Shown piece after piece: positions 52,033 through 60,202 of a stretch of 64,000 nt of DNA (its first letter is position 1; the number at the start of each line of letters is the position of its first letter). The position numbers and the translations under genes are program-made. The notes under the pieces were generated by a model. It ran no database searches. It saw only the letters and a list, made by a program, of their open reading frames with translations, and was not told the DNA's origin. The stretch spans positions 1 through 64,000 of the forward strand of contig CAJYXJ010000049.1 in the NCBI GenBank assembly GCA_913778085.1, read 5' to 3'. Origin of the DNA: an uncultured Chryseobacterium sp. GTDB lineage: Bacteria; Bacteroidota; Bacteroidia; Flavobacteriales; Weeksellaceae.

Positions 52033-53019
52033 TTAAATTGCTAAAATTTCCGAAATCAGCAGAAGATCCTGGTTGATTTCATTGTGTTTTTTAATGGCTT
52101 CTTCAATCGGCGTATACACCAATGCATTGGAACGCATTCCGGCCATGACGTTGGTCTGTCCTTCCATCAGTCCGGTTACGGCACCATAGCCCAGCCTGCT
52201 TGCCAGAACCCGGTCGGCACAACTTGGAGAACCGCCTCTTTGCATATGTCCCAGAACCGCAACACGAATGTCGTAATCCGGAAATTCCTGCTTGGTTTTT
52301 TCAGCCAGTTCATACACATTGGCGAGCTTTTCTCCTTCCGCTACGACAACGATACTTGATGCTTTTCCGGTTTTCTCCGCGCTTCTGAAGTTGTTGAAAA
52401 GCTCATCGATGCTGTCTTTGGTTTCCGGGATCAGAATATCCAGTGCTCCGGTAGCCAGCCCGCTGTTTAAGGCAATAAAGCCTGCATCACGGCCCATTAC
52501 TTCTACAAAGAAAACCCTGTTGTGGGAAGTTGCCGTATCACGGATCTTGTCGATGGCATCCATTGCCGTATTCAGTGCGGTGTCATAGCCGATGGTATTG
52601 TCGGTCCCGAAAATATCATTATCGATGGTTCCCGGAATACCGATTACCCGGATCCCAAATTCCTCGTTGAAGATTTTTGCCCCGGTAAACGTGCCGTCTC
52701 CTCCGATGCATACCAATCCTTCAATGCCGTGTTTTACACAATTGTCGTAGGCTTTCCGGCGGCCTTCCGGGGTTCTGAACTCCTGGGATCTGGCGGATCT
52801 CAGAATGGTTCCGCCCTGGTTGATTATATTTTTTACGGAACGAGGTCCCATTTTCAGGAAATCATTGTTAATCAGGCCGTTATAGCCTTCTCTTACTCCG
52901 TAACATTCTATGTTGTAATAATTTGCGGTTCTTACGACCGCCCTTAACGCTGCATTCATCCCCGGAGAATCACCTCCTGAGGTAAGAACTGCAATTTTTT
53001 TTACAGCACTTTCTTTCAT
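52033..53019 (-). CDS. pfkA: 6-phosphofructokinase
   Basis: A 328-residue ATP-dependent kinase that forms fructose 1,6-bisphosphate, the committed step of glycolysis. Motifs are SGGDSPGMNAALRA, GGDGTFTGA, the PGTIDNDIFGTDNTIGYDTA block around the catalytic aspartate, MGRDAGFIAL, and the C-terminal LGHMQRGGSPSCADRV. The GGDG motif is the ATP-type form. The start is ATG 53019 (MKESAVKKIAVL): the in-frame TTG at 53040 lies within the -7 element. It is the first gene of the pfkA-gapA operon. Confidence 0.97.
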   Translation of the reverse strand: MKESAVKKIAVLTSGGDSPGMNAALRAVVRTANYYNIECYGVREGYNGLINNDFLKMGPRSVKNIINQGGTILRSARSQEFRTPEGRRKAYDNCVKHGIEGLVCIGGDGTFTGAKIFNEEFGIRVIGIPGTIDNDIFGTDNTIGYDTALNTAMDAIDKIRDTATSHNRVFFVEVMGRDAGFIALNSGLATGALDILIPETKDSIDELFNNFRSAEKTGKASSIVVVAEGEKLANVYELAEKTKQEFPDYDIRVAVLGHMQRGGSPSCADRVLASRLGYGAVTGLMEGQTNVMAGMRSNALVYTPIEEAIKKHNEINQDLLLISEILAI

Positions 53020-53039
53020 CTGGTAAAAAATTTCGAACA

Positions 53040-53047
53040 CAAATTTA
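53040..53047 (-). promoter_or_regulatory. -7 element of the pfkA-gapA promoter
   Basis: TAAATTTG on the minus strand matches TAnnTTTG, 20 bases before the ATG at 53019. Confidence 0.6.
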
Positions 53048-53110
53048 CAAAAACAAGTTCAGATAATGGCAGTAACTTGATAAGAGATTTGAATATAAAG
53101 AATTAAAAAC

Positions 53111-53133
53111 TTCTAAAATTTATGATTTTAGAA
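53111..53133. repeat. AT-rich perfect hairpin
   Basis: TTCTAAAAT (53111-53119) and ATTTTAGAA (53125-53133) with a five-base loop, in the 161-base spacer between the pfkA promoter and the TIGR03915 gene's 3' end. It may be a weak terminator. Confidence 0.5.
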
Positions 53134-53208
53134 AATGCTGAGGCTTTGTGGTATGAAACAGGATGATTGTAAAAATCCATTATCTGTAATTGTGAACAAA
53201 TCGAAGAA

Positions 53209-53967
53209 TTACCATTTTTCGGTTAAATATTTCCAGTACCTCCTCGGCACATGCTGGATGTGCAGTTTCAGGTTTTTTCTTTCCACGATATTGGTTCTTG
53301 TAAAATAACGTTGCCAAAGGGTTTGGTATCTTTTTTCCTCATCATGGAACTTCTGCTGGTAGTGGCTGAGATCTATTTTTTCATCAGGATAAAAGAAATC
53401 GCAGGTTTCCAGGTCGTACAGAATCCCGTAATGCCTCCGCAGGTCATAGATCATCCATTTCTGATCCTGATAGCGGTCTTTAAAATGTTTCCGGATCAGG
53501 GGAAGAACATTAAAATCAGGATCCACTTTAGCGAAGAAAACACCGTCCTGCATTTTTTCAAAACGGACAAAAGCCGTCATTCGGTGCCGTTCCCGGTTTA
53601 CCGATTTACAGAGCTTGGAAATTTTTAAAATGTCATCATCGGCATAATTCTGAAGGACATTTTCATCCGGATGCTTTACGGATTGCCTGATGGCCGATAA
53701 AATCAGCTGCTCCATTTCCGGATCTTCCGATAGATACACTTTCAGCAGCTCATTAATCCCCTGTTTTCCGATACCGGATTCCAGCTTTAGCAACACTCTT
53801 TCCGATTTATCGGTTTGTGTAATGACTTCGTGAATCTCCGCAAAGATATTTTCCTGATGGAACCTTTCCCGGCTGGCTATTTCTACGTCTTTGTATTTAT
53901 ATTCGAAAACCTCGAATACTGCCGTTAAAAGTCCGTCGAAACTGCCATCGTAGAGTAGGGTGGTCAT
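53209..53967 (-). CDS. TIGR03915 family putative DNA metabolism protein
   Basis: A 252-residue protein starting MTTLLYDGSFDGLLTAVFEV, the signature opening of the TIGR03915/DUF4130 family. Later FVRFEKMQDGVFFAKVDPDF and KWMIYDLRRHYGILYDLET also fit. The family is nearly always encoded next to a TIGR03916 radical-SAM protein, and the two are thought to act together in an uncharacterised DNA repair or modification process, sometimes with a uracil-DNA glycosylase-like partner. Here the partner is 0.7 kb upstream on the same strand, beyond an inserted ParDE module. ATG 53967 is preferred over the TTG at 53982. The biochemical activity is unknown. Confidence 0.88.
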   Translation of the reverse strand: MTTLLYDGSFDGLLTAVFEVFEYKYKDVEIASRERFHQENIFAEIHEVITQTDKSERVLLKLESGIGKQGINELLKVYLSEDPEMEQLILSAIRQSVKHPDENVLQNYADDDILKISKLCKSVNRERHRMTAFVRFEKMQDGVFFAKVDPDFNVLPLIRKHFKDRYQDQKWMIYDLRRHYGILYDLETCDFFYPDEKIDLSHYQQKFHDEEKRYQTLWQRYFTRTNIVERKNLKLHIQHVPRRYWKYLTEKW

Positions 53968-54062
53968 GGGTGAATGTAACAATTTATGAATTGTGGCAAT
54001 GTAGCAAATCAGTAATTTTGAAATGAAGCGGTCTGAATGTTATGCTACATTTAAAAATAAAA

Positions 54063-54359
54063 TTAAAAATAATTTGGAAGATCTTTGCTTCCGTGAAGAA
54101 TTCTTACAATCCGAATCTGTTTATCTAAAATCCGGTAGAAAATGACATGATTGTCTTTTGGAAAACTATATAAACCTTGTTTTATCTCATCACGTTTTTT
54201 TCCGGAATACGGATTGAGAACCAAACTTTGAAAAATGTTTTCAATTTCCAATAGATATTTCTCGGCCTGTTCAAACCCGAATTTATCTATAGAATAATCG
54301 AAAATATCTTCAAGATCTTTATCTGCAGTTTCTGATAAGAGATAAAATCTTTCAGCCAT
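54063..54359 (-). CDS. ParE/RelE family toxin
   Basis: A 98-residue protein with the ParE layout: YLLSETADKDLEDIFDYSIDKFG forms the N-terminal helices, NPYSGKKRDEIKQGLYSF the central turn, and HVIFYRILDKQIRIVRILHG the final strands. This subgroup usually inhibits DNA gyrase. The start ATG at 54359 overlaps the antitoxin stop by one base (TAATG), so translation is coupled. The pair lies between two genes that normally sit side by side. Confidence 0.9.
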   Translation of the reverse strand: MAERFYLLSETADKDLEDIFDYSIDKFGFEQAEKYLLEIENIFQSLVLNPYSGKKRDEIKQGLYSFPKDNHVIFYRILDKQIRIVRILHGSKDLPNYF

Positions 54360-54589
54360 TATTTGCTGCTTTTTTTTCTGGATGTAATAATATCCTTTAC
54401 CGAGCGAGGGCTTGTATTGCCGCTCCAACCTTTTTCAATTTCAGTTTTTAAATCCTGAATGATGCGGTGCCGGTAGAATTCATGAAGGCGAAGTGCATCC
54501 CGTACAACTTCACTGGCGTTTTGAAAATCCCCAGATTCAATCTGATTGGAAATATATTGTTCCTGCTTTTTTGTAAAACTTACATTCAT
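54359..54589 (-). CDS. ParD-like antitoxin (ribbon-helix-helix)
   Basis: A 76-residue antitoxin of the ParD/CopG class. The N-terminal MNVSFTKKQEQYISNQIESG and NASEVVRDALRLHE form the DNA-binding ribbon-helix-helix, and the charged tail (EIEKGWSGNTSPRS, then DIITSRKK) would bind the toxin. The start is ATG 54589, two codons after the upstream TTG. A TATATTTG promoter element lies 24 bases upstream; autoregulation of the operon by the antitoxin is expected for the family. Confidence 0.93.
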   Translation of the reverse strand: MNVSFTKKQEQYISNQIESGDFQNASEVVRDALRLHEFYRHRIIQDLKTEIEKGWSGNTSPRSVKDIITSRKKSSK

Positions 54590-54612
54590 TACCAATTGTT
54601 TTCTCTAAGTTA

Positions 54613-54620
54613 CAAATATA
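54613..54620 (-). promoter_or_regulatory. -7 element of the parDE promoter
   Basis: TATATTTG on the minus strand, 24 bases before the antitoxin ATG. This suggests the toxin-antitoxin pair has its own transcript and is not read only from the radical-SAM gene. Confidence 0.55.
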
Positions 54621-54667
54621 TCCAGATTTAGCAAATATGGATATGTTTATTTAAATATAAATATTTT

Positions 54668-55927
54668 TTAAAACAAAGTAAGCTGTTGCGAAAACTGATT
54701 GTGAAACTTAGAAGAACTTCCGCCGATCAGCAGTTTTTTTAAGTTGTTATCGGTTAAATATTTAAGAAACGCATTGCCTGCATTGAAATCAATGAAATAT
54801 TTAGCCCGGTTGACAGCAGCCCCGAGTTTTTTTAGATGGTCGATATTCAATACCTGGAAACGCCTTGCGCTCACGATTTTCTTTGCCGTTTTTACGCCGA
54901 TCCCGGGAATTCTCAGGATCATCTGGTAATCCGCGGTCTGTAGATTCACCGGGAACTGCTCCAGGTGCCGTAAAGCCCAGCTCAGCTTTGGATCTACTTC
55001 CAGATCAAGGAATGGCATATTTGGGTCCAGGATTTCTTCGGCCTTGAAACCGTAAAACCGCATCAGCCAGTCCGATTGATACAGACGGTTCTCACGGAGC
55101 ATCGGAACCTCAGTGGTTAAAGAAGGGAGCCTCTTATCTTCCAATACCGGGACATAGCCGGAATAATATACCCTTTTCAGATTGAAATTTTTATAAAAAT
55201 GATCGGCCACTTTAATGATCTGCAAGTCGTTTTCATTGGTAGCACCCACAATCATCTGGGTAGACTGGCCGGCCGGTGCAAACTTCGGCGTTTTCCTGAA
55301 GATTTTCCTTTCGTCTTTATACTGGGCAATGCCGTTTTGGATGTATTTCATCGGGTTCAGCATATCCTGGCGGTTTTTTTCGGGTGCCAGCAGTTTCAGC
55401 CCGCTTTCAGTAGGAATTTCAAGATTGATGGAGAGACGATCGGCATACAAAGCGGCTTCCTGCATCAGCTCATCACTCGCTCCGGGAATCGATTTCAAAT
55501 GGATATACCCATTGAAATTTTCTTCCAGGCGCAGCTTTTTGGCAACACGCACCAGACGTTCCATTGTTGTATCTGCATTTTTAAAAATCCCTGAGCTTAA
55601 AAATAAACCTTCGATATAATTTCTGCGGTAAAAATTAATGGTTAAGTCCACAACTTCTTCGACAGTAAAGGCTGCTCTTTTAATATCGTTCGAGCTTCGG
55701 GAAACGCAGTAAGCGCAGTCGTAAATGCAGTGGTTGGTCAGAAGAATTTTAAGAAGGGAAACACACCGCCCGTCTTCGGTATAGGTGTGGCAGATCCCGC
55801 TGGCGGAGCTGTCTCCCAAAGCACCTTTTTTGTTTTTCCGTGAACCTCCGCTGGATGAGCATGACACGTCATACTTCGCCGCATCGGCCAATATCTCAAG
55901 TTTTTCTTTCAGGCGGTCAAAATTCAT
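54668..55927 (-). CDS. TIGR03916 family putative DNA repair radical SAM protein
   Basis: A 419-residue radical S-adenosylmethionine protein. The iron-sulfur cluster motif C67-x3-C71-x2-C74 is in TNHCIYDCAYCVS, with further cysteines (C23, C46, C55) in the conserved N-terminal segment DVSCSSSGGSR to YTEDGRCVSLLK. The C-terminus has a helix-hairpin-helix DNA-binding motif, LRIPGIGVKTAKKIVSARRF. Radical chemistry joined to a DNA-binding HhH suggests action on damaged or modified DNA; no substrate is known. ATG 55927 is chosen as start. Its usual TIGR03915 partner lies downstream, separated by a parDE pair. It is divergent from the HMG-CoA reductase gene. Confidence 0.92.
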   Translation of the reverse strand: MNFDRLKEKLEILADAAKYDVSCSSSGGSRKNKKGALGDSSASGICHTYTEDGRCVSLLKILLTNHCIYDCAYCVSRSSNDIKRAAFTVEEVVDLTINFYRRNYIEGLFLSSGIFKNADTTMERLVRVAKKLRLEENFNGYIHLKSIPGASDELMQEAALYADRLSINLEIPTESGLKLLAPEKNRQDMLNPMKYIQNGIAQYKDERKIFRKTPKFAPAGQSTQMIVGATNENDLQIIKVADHFYKNFNLKRVYYSGYVPVLEDKRLPSLTTEVPMLRENRLYQSDWLMRFYGFKAEEILDPNMPFLDLEVDPKLSWALRHLEQFPVNLQTADYQMILRIPGIGVKTAKKIVSARRFQVLNIDHLKKLGAAVNRAKYFIDFNAGNAFLKYLTDNNLKKLLIGGSSSKFHNQFSQQLTLF

Positions 55928-56045
55928 ATATCGTGTTGTAAATAATTGTTTTAGATCATATTTACTTCTCAAAGATACTTCCAAATTTGTTAAAAATCAA
56001 CCTTTTTTCATTGATGTTATCAACAGTTTAAAGTGACAAAATTAG

Positions 56046-56053
56046 TATCTTTA
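56046..56053 (+). promoter_or_regulatory. Probable -7 element of the HMG-CoA reductase promoter
   Basis: TATCTTTA departs from TAnnTTTG only at the last base, 72 bases before the ATG at 56126. Confidence 0.35.
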
Positions 56054-56125
56054 CACTCATCAAATAATACATCAATCAGCAGGATCTGATTTGATCCCTG
56101 ATACAAAGAAATAAACACATCGCTT

Positions 56126-57454
56126 ATGAATCATAGACCCGTTGAAGGTTTTTCCAAATTAACGAAAGAGGGAAAAATTGATTGGCTTGTTAACGAATAT
56201 CTTGAAGGAAACGAAGAATATCAGCATATACTACAGCAGTACTGGAATGAAAACCCTGATTTGCAGAAACTCCATGACGAATTCTCTGAAAATACGATTT
56301 CCAATTTCTATATGCCTTACGGGATTGCCCCGAATTTTCTGATCGACGGAAAACTTTTTGCCCTTCCGATGGCGGTTGAAGAAAGCTCGGTAGTGGCAGC
56401 CGCTTCAAAAGCCGCCAAATTCTGGCTGGATAAAGGCGGTTTCAAAACGACGATCATCAATAATGAAAAACTGGGACACACTCATTTTATCTTCAACGTT
56501 GAATCGCACAAACTGCTTCATTTTTTTAATTTTAATTTAAAGAAAAAATTACTCGAAGCTACGGAAGATATTACCGCCAATATGAGGAAACGGGGTGGTG
56601 GAATTTTAGATATTAAACTGGTTGATAAAACAGATGAAATGCCGAATTATTACCAGCTGAAAGCGAGCTTTGATACGGTGGATTCGATGGGAGCCAACTT
56701 TATCAATTCTTGTCTGGAGCAGTTTGGGAAAACTTTAAAAGCAGAAGTGGCGGTAAGTGAAGATTTCAGCCAGGAGGAAAAGAACTCTTTACAGATCGTC
56801 ATGAATATTCTTTCCAACTTTACGCCGGATTGTCTGGTAAGGGCTGAGGTCTCCTGTAAAATCGAGGATCTTAAAGACGACAGCGGGATTTCCAATGAAG
56901 AATTTGCCTGGAAATTCAAGCAGGCAGTAACTATTGCTGAAATCGAGCCTTTCCGTGCCACCACCCATAACAAAGGGATCATGAACGGAGTAGATGCCGT
57001 AGTGATTGCTACAGGAAACGACTTCCGGGCTACCGAAGCCTGTGCCCATGCCTATGCCGCAAGAAACGGAAAGTATGCTTCTCTGACCCACTGTACCACC
57101 GATAACGGGATCTTCAGATTCTGGATCGATCTTCCGATTTCCGTAGGGGTTGTGGGCGGTTTAACAAATCTTCATCCGCTGGTTAAGTTTTCATTGGCAC
57201 TTTTGGGAAAACCTTCTGCGCAGGAACTCATGAGCATCCTGGCCGTTTCCGGGCTGGCCCAGAATTTCGGGGCACTGCGTTCGCTGGTCACTACCGGAAT
57301 CCAGAAAGGGCACATGAAAATGCATTTGCTGAATATCCTGAATCAGATGGGGGCTACGGAAGAGGAAAAACAGCACTTTGTAACGTATTTCAAAGATAAG
57401 ACGGTAAGCCACCACGAGGTGATTCATGAATTTAATAGATTGAGAGGACAATAA
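56126..57454 (+). CDS. mvaA: Hydroxymethylglutaryl-CoA reductase, class II
   Basis: A 442-residue class II HMG-CoA reductase, which forms mevalonate for isoprenoid synthesis. Catalytic residues are seen as E55 in ENTISNF, D186 in DSMGAN, and H396 in GHMKMH; AVATGNDFRATEA-like text (VVIATGNDFRATEACAHAYA) is the class II dinucleotide/HMG region. Class II enzymes are often named degradative, but in Flavobacteriia the mevalonate pathway runs in the biosynthetic direction, so that label should not be taken literally. No other mevalonate genes are near. Its stop overlaps the ATG of a 54-residue membrane protein gene by one base. Confidence 0.95.
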   Translation: MNHRPVEGFSKLTKEGKIDWLVNEYLEGNEEYQHILQQYWNENPDLQKLHDEFSENTISNFYMPYGIAPNFLIDGKLFALPMAVEESSVVAAASKAAKFWLDKGGFKTTIINNEKLGHTHFIFNVESHKLLHFFNFNLKKKLLEATEDITANMRKRGGGILDIKLVDKTDEMPNYYQLKASFDTVDSMGANFINSCLEQFGKTLKAEVAVSEDFSQEEKNSLQIVMNILSNFTPDCLVRAEVSCKIEDLKDDSGISNEEFAWKFKQAVTIAEIEPFRATTHNKGIMNGVDAVVIATGNDFRATEACAHAYAARNGKYASLTHCTTDNGIFRFWIDLPISVGVVGGLTNLHPLVKFSLALLGKPSAQELMSILAVSGLAQNFGALRSLVTTGIQKGHMKMHLLNILNQMGATEEEKQHFVTYFKDKTVSHHEVIHEFNRLRGQ

Positions 57455-57618
57455 TGTTTGGAATAATAGTATCCGCGCTGATGCTCACTTTTGGGATTTT
57501 CCTGAAACTGACCAAAGATCCCGGTTTTGCAAAGAATAAAAAATTTGCGTGGATGTTTATTGCCATCGGCCTGGTAGCCCTGGTATTTAAAATTTATATG
57601 TTCAGTGGGAGCAAATAA
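57454..57618 (+). CDS. Small two-span membrane protein, 54 residues
   Basis: An ORF of 54 codons whose ATG shares one base with the HMG-CoA reductase stop (TAATG). It encodes MFGIIVSALMLTFGIFLKLT, a short loop DPGFAKNKKF, and a second hydrophobic stretch AWMFIAIGLVALVFKIYMF. The coupling and the clean two-helix pattern support real translation. It could help position the reductase at the membrane, which is only a guess. The next gene starts after 25 bases. Confidence 0.7.
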   Translation: MFGIIVSALMLTFGIFLKLTKDPGFAKNKKFAWMFIAIGLVALVFKIYMFSGSK

Positions 57619-57643
57619 TCTGTTTTCTGAAGTTTTTTATCGG

Positions 57644-58750
57644 ATGTTTTCTAAAAGGCAGAAAGCAGAAGGTAAGTGTGTTTCGAAGAAAATTCTGATT
57701 TTCTTACTGATGTCCGGACAGGCTTTCAGCCAGCATCAAAATGTGAAGATTACCGATCTGCCGCCTAAATCAGAAGACTTTGTTTTCCCGTTTATTTCTT
57801 ATCCTCAGAATCCGAAGGCAGCCAATAAAATAAATACTTATCTGCAAGTGGACCAGCTGGAATACATTCCCGGCTCGGGAGGAGAACCTTCTGCGCTGGT
57901 GTTGTCAGGCAAAACCTCTTACTCCAATTATGTGTATTTTTACAGTTGGGAGAAGTTGCCGGCACCTGAAAATATTTTAAGCATCGCATTGGATGGAGAA
58001 GCTTCGGGAGCCTATCCCGAAGGTTTCAAAATCTGGAAAAATTTTGATCTGAGAACCGGGAACCTGATCAATGCCAAAGATCTTTTTCAGCCCAATGCCG
58101 TAAAAGCAATAGAAGGCATGATCCGCAAGAAAGTGCGGAAAGAGATTGATGACTTTCTGAAAGATCTGAAATCGCAGAAAGATTCTTCTGAAGAAATACA
58201 GGACGAGATCGCTATTTATGAGGATTGTTTTACAGATTACACTTTAGGAAGCGTTCAATATTATTTCACAGAGAATAAAATAAAATTCATTGCCGAGCGA
58301 TGTTCCAACCATGCCATGAGGGCTTTGGACGAACTTGGAAGCCATGAAGTTGATTTTACCTACAAAGAGCTGGATAAATACTGGAGCCTTTATGCGAAAA
58401 ACTTATTGTCCGGTGTTCAGCAGGTACATCAGACCAGCTTCAGCAATACATTGTACCACGGAAAAATTGACGGGAAATATCCGGTAACGGTTCTGATGGG
58501 AAATGTAAATGAAGACGGCTCTTTTTCAGCAAAATACTGGTACGATAAGAATAAAAAACTCATCGAGTGGCACGGAAAAATAAAAGGCAGCCACATTTCC
58601 CTGGTAGAAAGCAGCGGATACAGCGAAGAAGCCAAACAGTGGATGGTGAAAGCTTTAATTGAAGCCGATATGAAAGGCAATAAAGTTAACGGAACCTGGC
58701 GGGATGAGAAAACAGGAAAAAATTTAAAACTGGAATTAGAAGAATTATAA
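57644..58750 (+). CDS. Exported protein of unknown function, DUF3298-like by eye
   Basis: A 368-residue protein with a basic N-terminal region, a hydrophobic stretch (ILIFLLMSGQAFS) and a probable cleavage near residue 30. The mature part has DGEASGAYPEGFKIWKNFDL and NLINAKDLFQPNAVKAIEGM, a pattern reminiscent of DUF3298/DUF4163-type surface proteins, where a strand pair is followed by 'nG.xltl.dlf'. The C-terminus (about residues 270-368) looks like a separate beta-rich domain (YPVTVLMGNVNEDGSFSAKY, WHGKIKGSHISL). The start ATG 57644 is uncertain, since a GTG at 57605 would overlap the previous gene. Only one base separates its stop from the DUF423 gene. Function is unknown. Confidence 0.7.
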   Translation: MFSKRQKAEGKCVSKKILIFLLMSGQAFSQHQNVKITDLPPKSEDFVFPFISYPQNPKAANKINTYLQVDQLEYIPGSGGEPSALVLSGKTSYSNYVYFYSWEKLPAPENILSIALDGEASGAYPEGFKIWKNFDLRTGNLINAKDLFQPNAVKAIEGMIRKKVRKEIDDFLKDLKSQKDSSEEIQDEIAIYEDCFTDYTLGSVQYYFTENKIKFIAERCSNHAMRALDELGSHEVDFTYKELDKYWSLYAKNLLSGVQQVHQTSFSNTLYHGKIDGKYPVTVLMGNVNEDGSFSAKYWYDKNKKLIEWHGKIKGSHISLVESSGYSEEAKQWMVKALIEADMKGNKVNGTWRDEKTGKNLKLELEEL

Positions 58751-58751
58751 T

Positions 58752-59138
58752 ATGAAAACAATTACTTTGGTTTTTGGTGCCGCTTACGGAATGCTTTCCG
58801 TGATTCTGGGTGCATTCGGCGCGCACGCTTTGAAGAAGATTTTATCGGTAGAAAGGCTGGAAAGCTTTGAAACGGGAGTGAGGTATCAGATGTATGCTGC
58901 CTTTTTCTTGCTGATCGTCGGCTATATTTTAAAATACGACACTTCTTCCCAAAAATGGATTTCCATCCTGATGATTGCCGGAACCCTGCTGTTTTCATTC
59001 AGCATCTACGGTCTGAGTATGCAGGATTATTTTGGAATGAACCTGAAATTTTTAGGACCGGTCACTCCACTTGGCGGATTGCTGATGATCGTAAGCTGGC
59101 TGATGCTGATCTTTTACTTTGCTAAAAACAGGATCTAG
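58752..59138 (+). CDS. DUF423 family membrane protein (YgdD-like)
   Basis: A 128-residue protein with four membrane spans. The family signature GAFGAHALKKIL near residue 20, the ETGVRYQMYAAFFLLIVG helix and LGPVTPLGGLLMIVSWL near the C-terminus are all present. DUF423 proteins are widespread and have no established function. The ATG lies one base after the previous stop, so the chain mvaA, small membrane protein, exported protein and DUF423 gene is probably a single transcript. No terminator is visible after it before the repeat island. Confidence 0.93.
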   Translation: MKTITLVFGAAYGMLSVILGAFGAHALKKILSVERLESFETGVRYQMYAAFFLLIVGYILKYDTSSQKWISILMIAGTLLFSFSIYGLSMQDYFGMNLKFLGPVTPLGGLLMIVSWLMLIFYFAKNRI

Positions 59139-59213
59139 TCTTCAATATACTCAGTGTTGATTTGGAAAATTAATTTTCTGAAGATTGAACGGATTTCCAG
59201 GACGGATATGCAA

Positions 59214-59251
59214 TGTTGACACATAAGTCACAAAGAGATTTTTAATAGTTT
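59214..59251 (-). repeat. ATGTGACT-family dispersed repeat, inverted copy
   Basis: TGTTGACACATAAGTCACAA then AGAGATTTTTAATAG; its complement aligns with AAAAATCT-(GA)TGTGACT-(T/A)ATGTG of 59566-59623. Confidence 0.5.
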
Positions 59252-59356
59252 GAAAATATTTTAGAACACATGAGATTAAAAATCAAAGATTTTTTAAAAC
59301 TTTTGAGCACTTTTCCAAATTCTCCTACAGATTTCACGGTTTTCAGAGATAACTTG

Positions 59357-59556
59357 GCTTCGGCTCTGTTCAGCCACCGGAATGCGATTTCTTCCAACTG
59401 TGAAGTATAAATAATTTCTACGCTAATTTTTGACGCACAGTTTGTTATCCCGTAGGGATCTCAACATAGTATTAGGGAAGCAATGAAAGATTCGCGTTTG
59501 GATTCCTGCGGAATGACAAAAATTCTGGAAAATGTCCTGTCAAAATTTCAACACTT
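59357..59556 (+). repeat. 200-base direct duplication, unit 1
   Basis: Begins GCTTCGGCTCTGTTCAGCCA and ends near AAAATTTCAACACTT. Unit 2 follows with a constant offset of 308 bases (one indel), with more than 85% of bases shared by eye. It contains the TTTGTCAT-family copy at 59441-59520. Confidence 0.85.
59441..59520 (+). repeat. TTTGTCAT-family dispersed repeat, copy in unit 1
   Basis: Starts TTTGTTATCCCGTAGGGATC and ends GGATTCCTGCGGAATGACAAA-like (last bases GCGGAATGACAAA). Inverted ends TTTGTTATCC / GGAATGACAAA; internal CATAGTATTAGGGAAGCAAT. Confidence 0.9.
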
Positions 59557-59565
59557 CTTCCGCGC

Positions 59566-59623
59566 TTTAAAATATATGCAAAGCAGGAAACTAAAAATCT
59601 GATGTGACTAATGTGCTAAAAAG
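59566..59623 (+). repeat. ATGTGACT-family dispersed repeat, copy 2
   Basis: TTTAAAATATATGCAAAGCA, then ACTAAAAATCTGATGTGACT and AATGTGCTAAAAAG. It is related to 47676-47735. Confidence 0.55.
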
Positions 59624-59664
59624 CTTGTAACTTTTGTGGTAAAATTTCCAAGTATAATGTTATA

Positions 59665-59864
59665 GCTTCGACTCTGCTCAACCACCGGAAAACGATTTCT
59701 TCCAACCGTGAAGTATAAATAACTTCTACGCTAATTTTTTACGCACAGTTTGTCATTCTGTAGGGATTTCCATATAGTATTAGGGAAGCAATGGAAAGAT
59801 TCGCGTTTGGATTCCTGCGGAATGACAAAGATGCTGTAAAATGTACTGTTAAAATTTCAACGCT
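59665..59864 (+). repeat. 200-base direct duplication, unit 2
   Basis: GCTTCGACTCTGCTCAACCA to AAAATTTCAACGCTT, the second copy of 59357-59556. The spacer 59139-60202 (1064 bases) contains no gene I can support and is largely made of such repeats. Confidence 0.85.
59749..59829 (+). repeat. TTTGTCAT-family dispersed repeat, copy in unit 2
   Basis: Starts TTTGTCATTCTGTAGGGATT and ends TGCGGAATGACAAA; terminal inverted match TTTGTCATTC / GAATGACAAA is perfect over ten bases. Confidence 0.92.
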
Positions 59865-60163
59865 TAGTCCATCATCCATTAAAGTATGGATCTTTTAAAC
59901 CTTTCAGTAAAATCTTTGATTTGCTGTATATACTCTAAAAATATAGCCAGGCAAGAACCTGAAGAATCTTCGAAGTGACTTCCCACGGAAAGCCGCGGTC
60001 TCGTGAATTGAGAATAACGTGAGTCCTGTTTAACCTTAATTCATTTATTTGCTGAAGCGGAACATAAAACTAAGATTATTACATTTTCAATAGAATTACT
60101 TTTGCTGGAATACAGATGGTTTGTGTGATTATTGATCCTTTGATGGTATTTCTGACAAAAAAA

Positions 60164-60190
60164 TTCCAGCTTCCAACGTCCCTCTTCAAG
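60164..60190 (+). repeat. Dispersed CTTCC-rich repeat, copy 3
   Basis: TTCCAGCTTCCAACGTCCCT then CTTCAAG, near the 3' end of the TolC gene; compare 40864-40893. Confidence 0.4.
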
Positions 60191-60202
60191 CATATTATTT
60201 TA

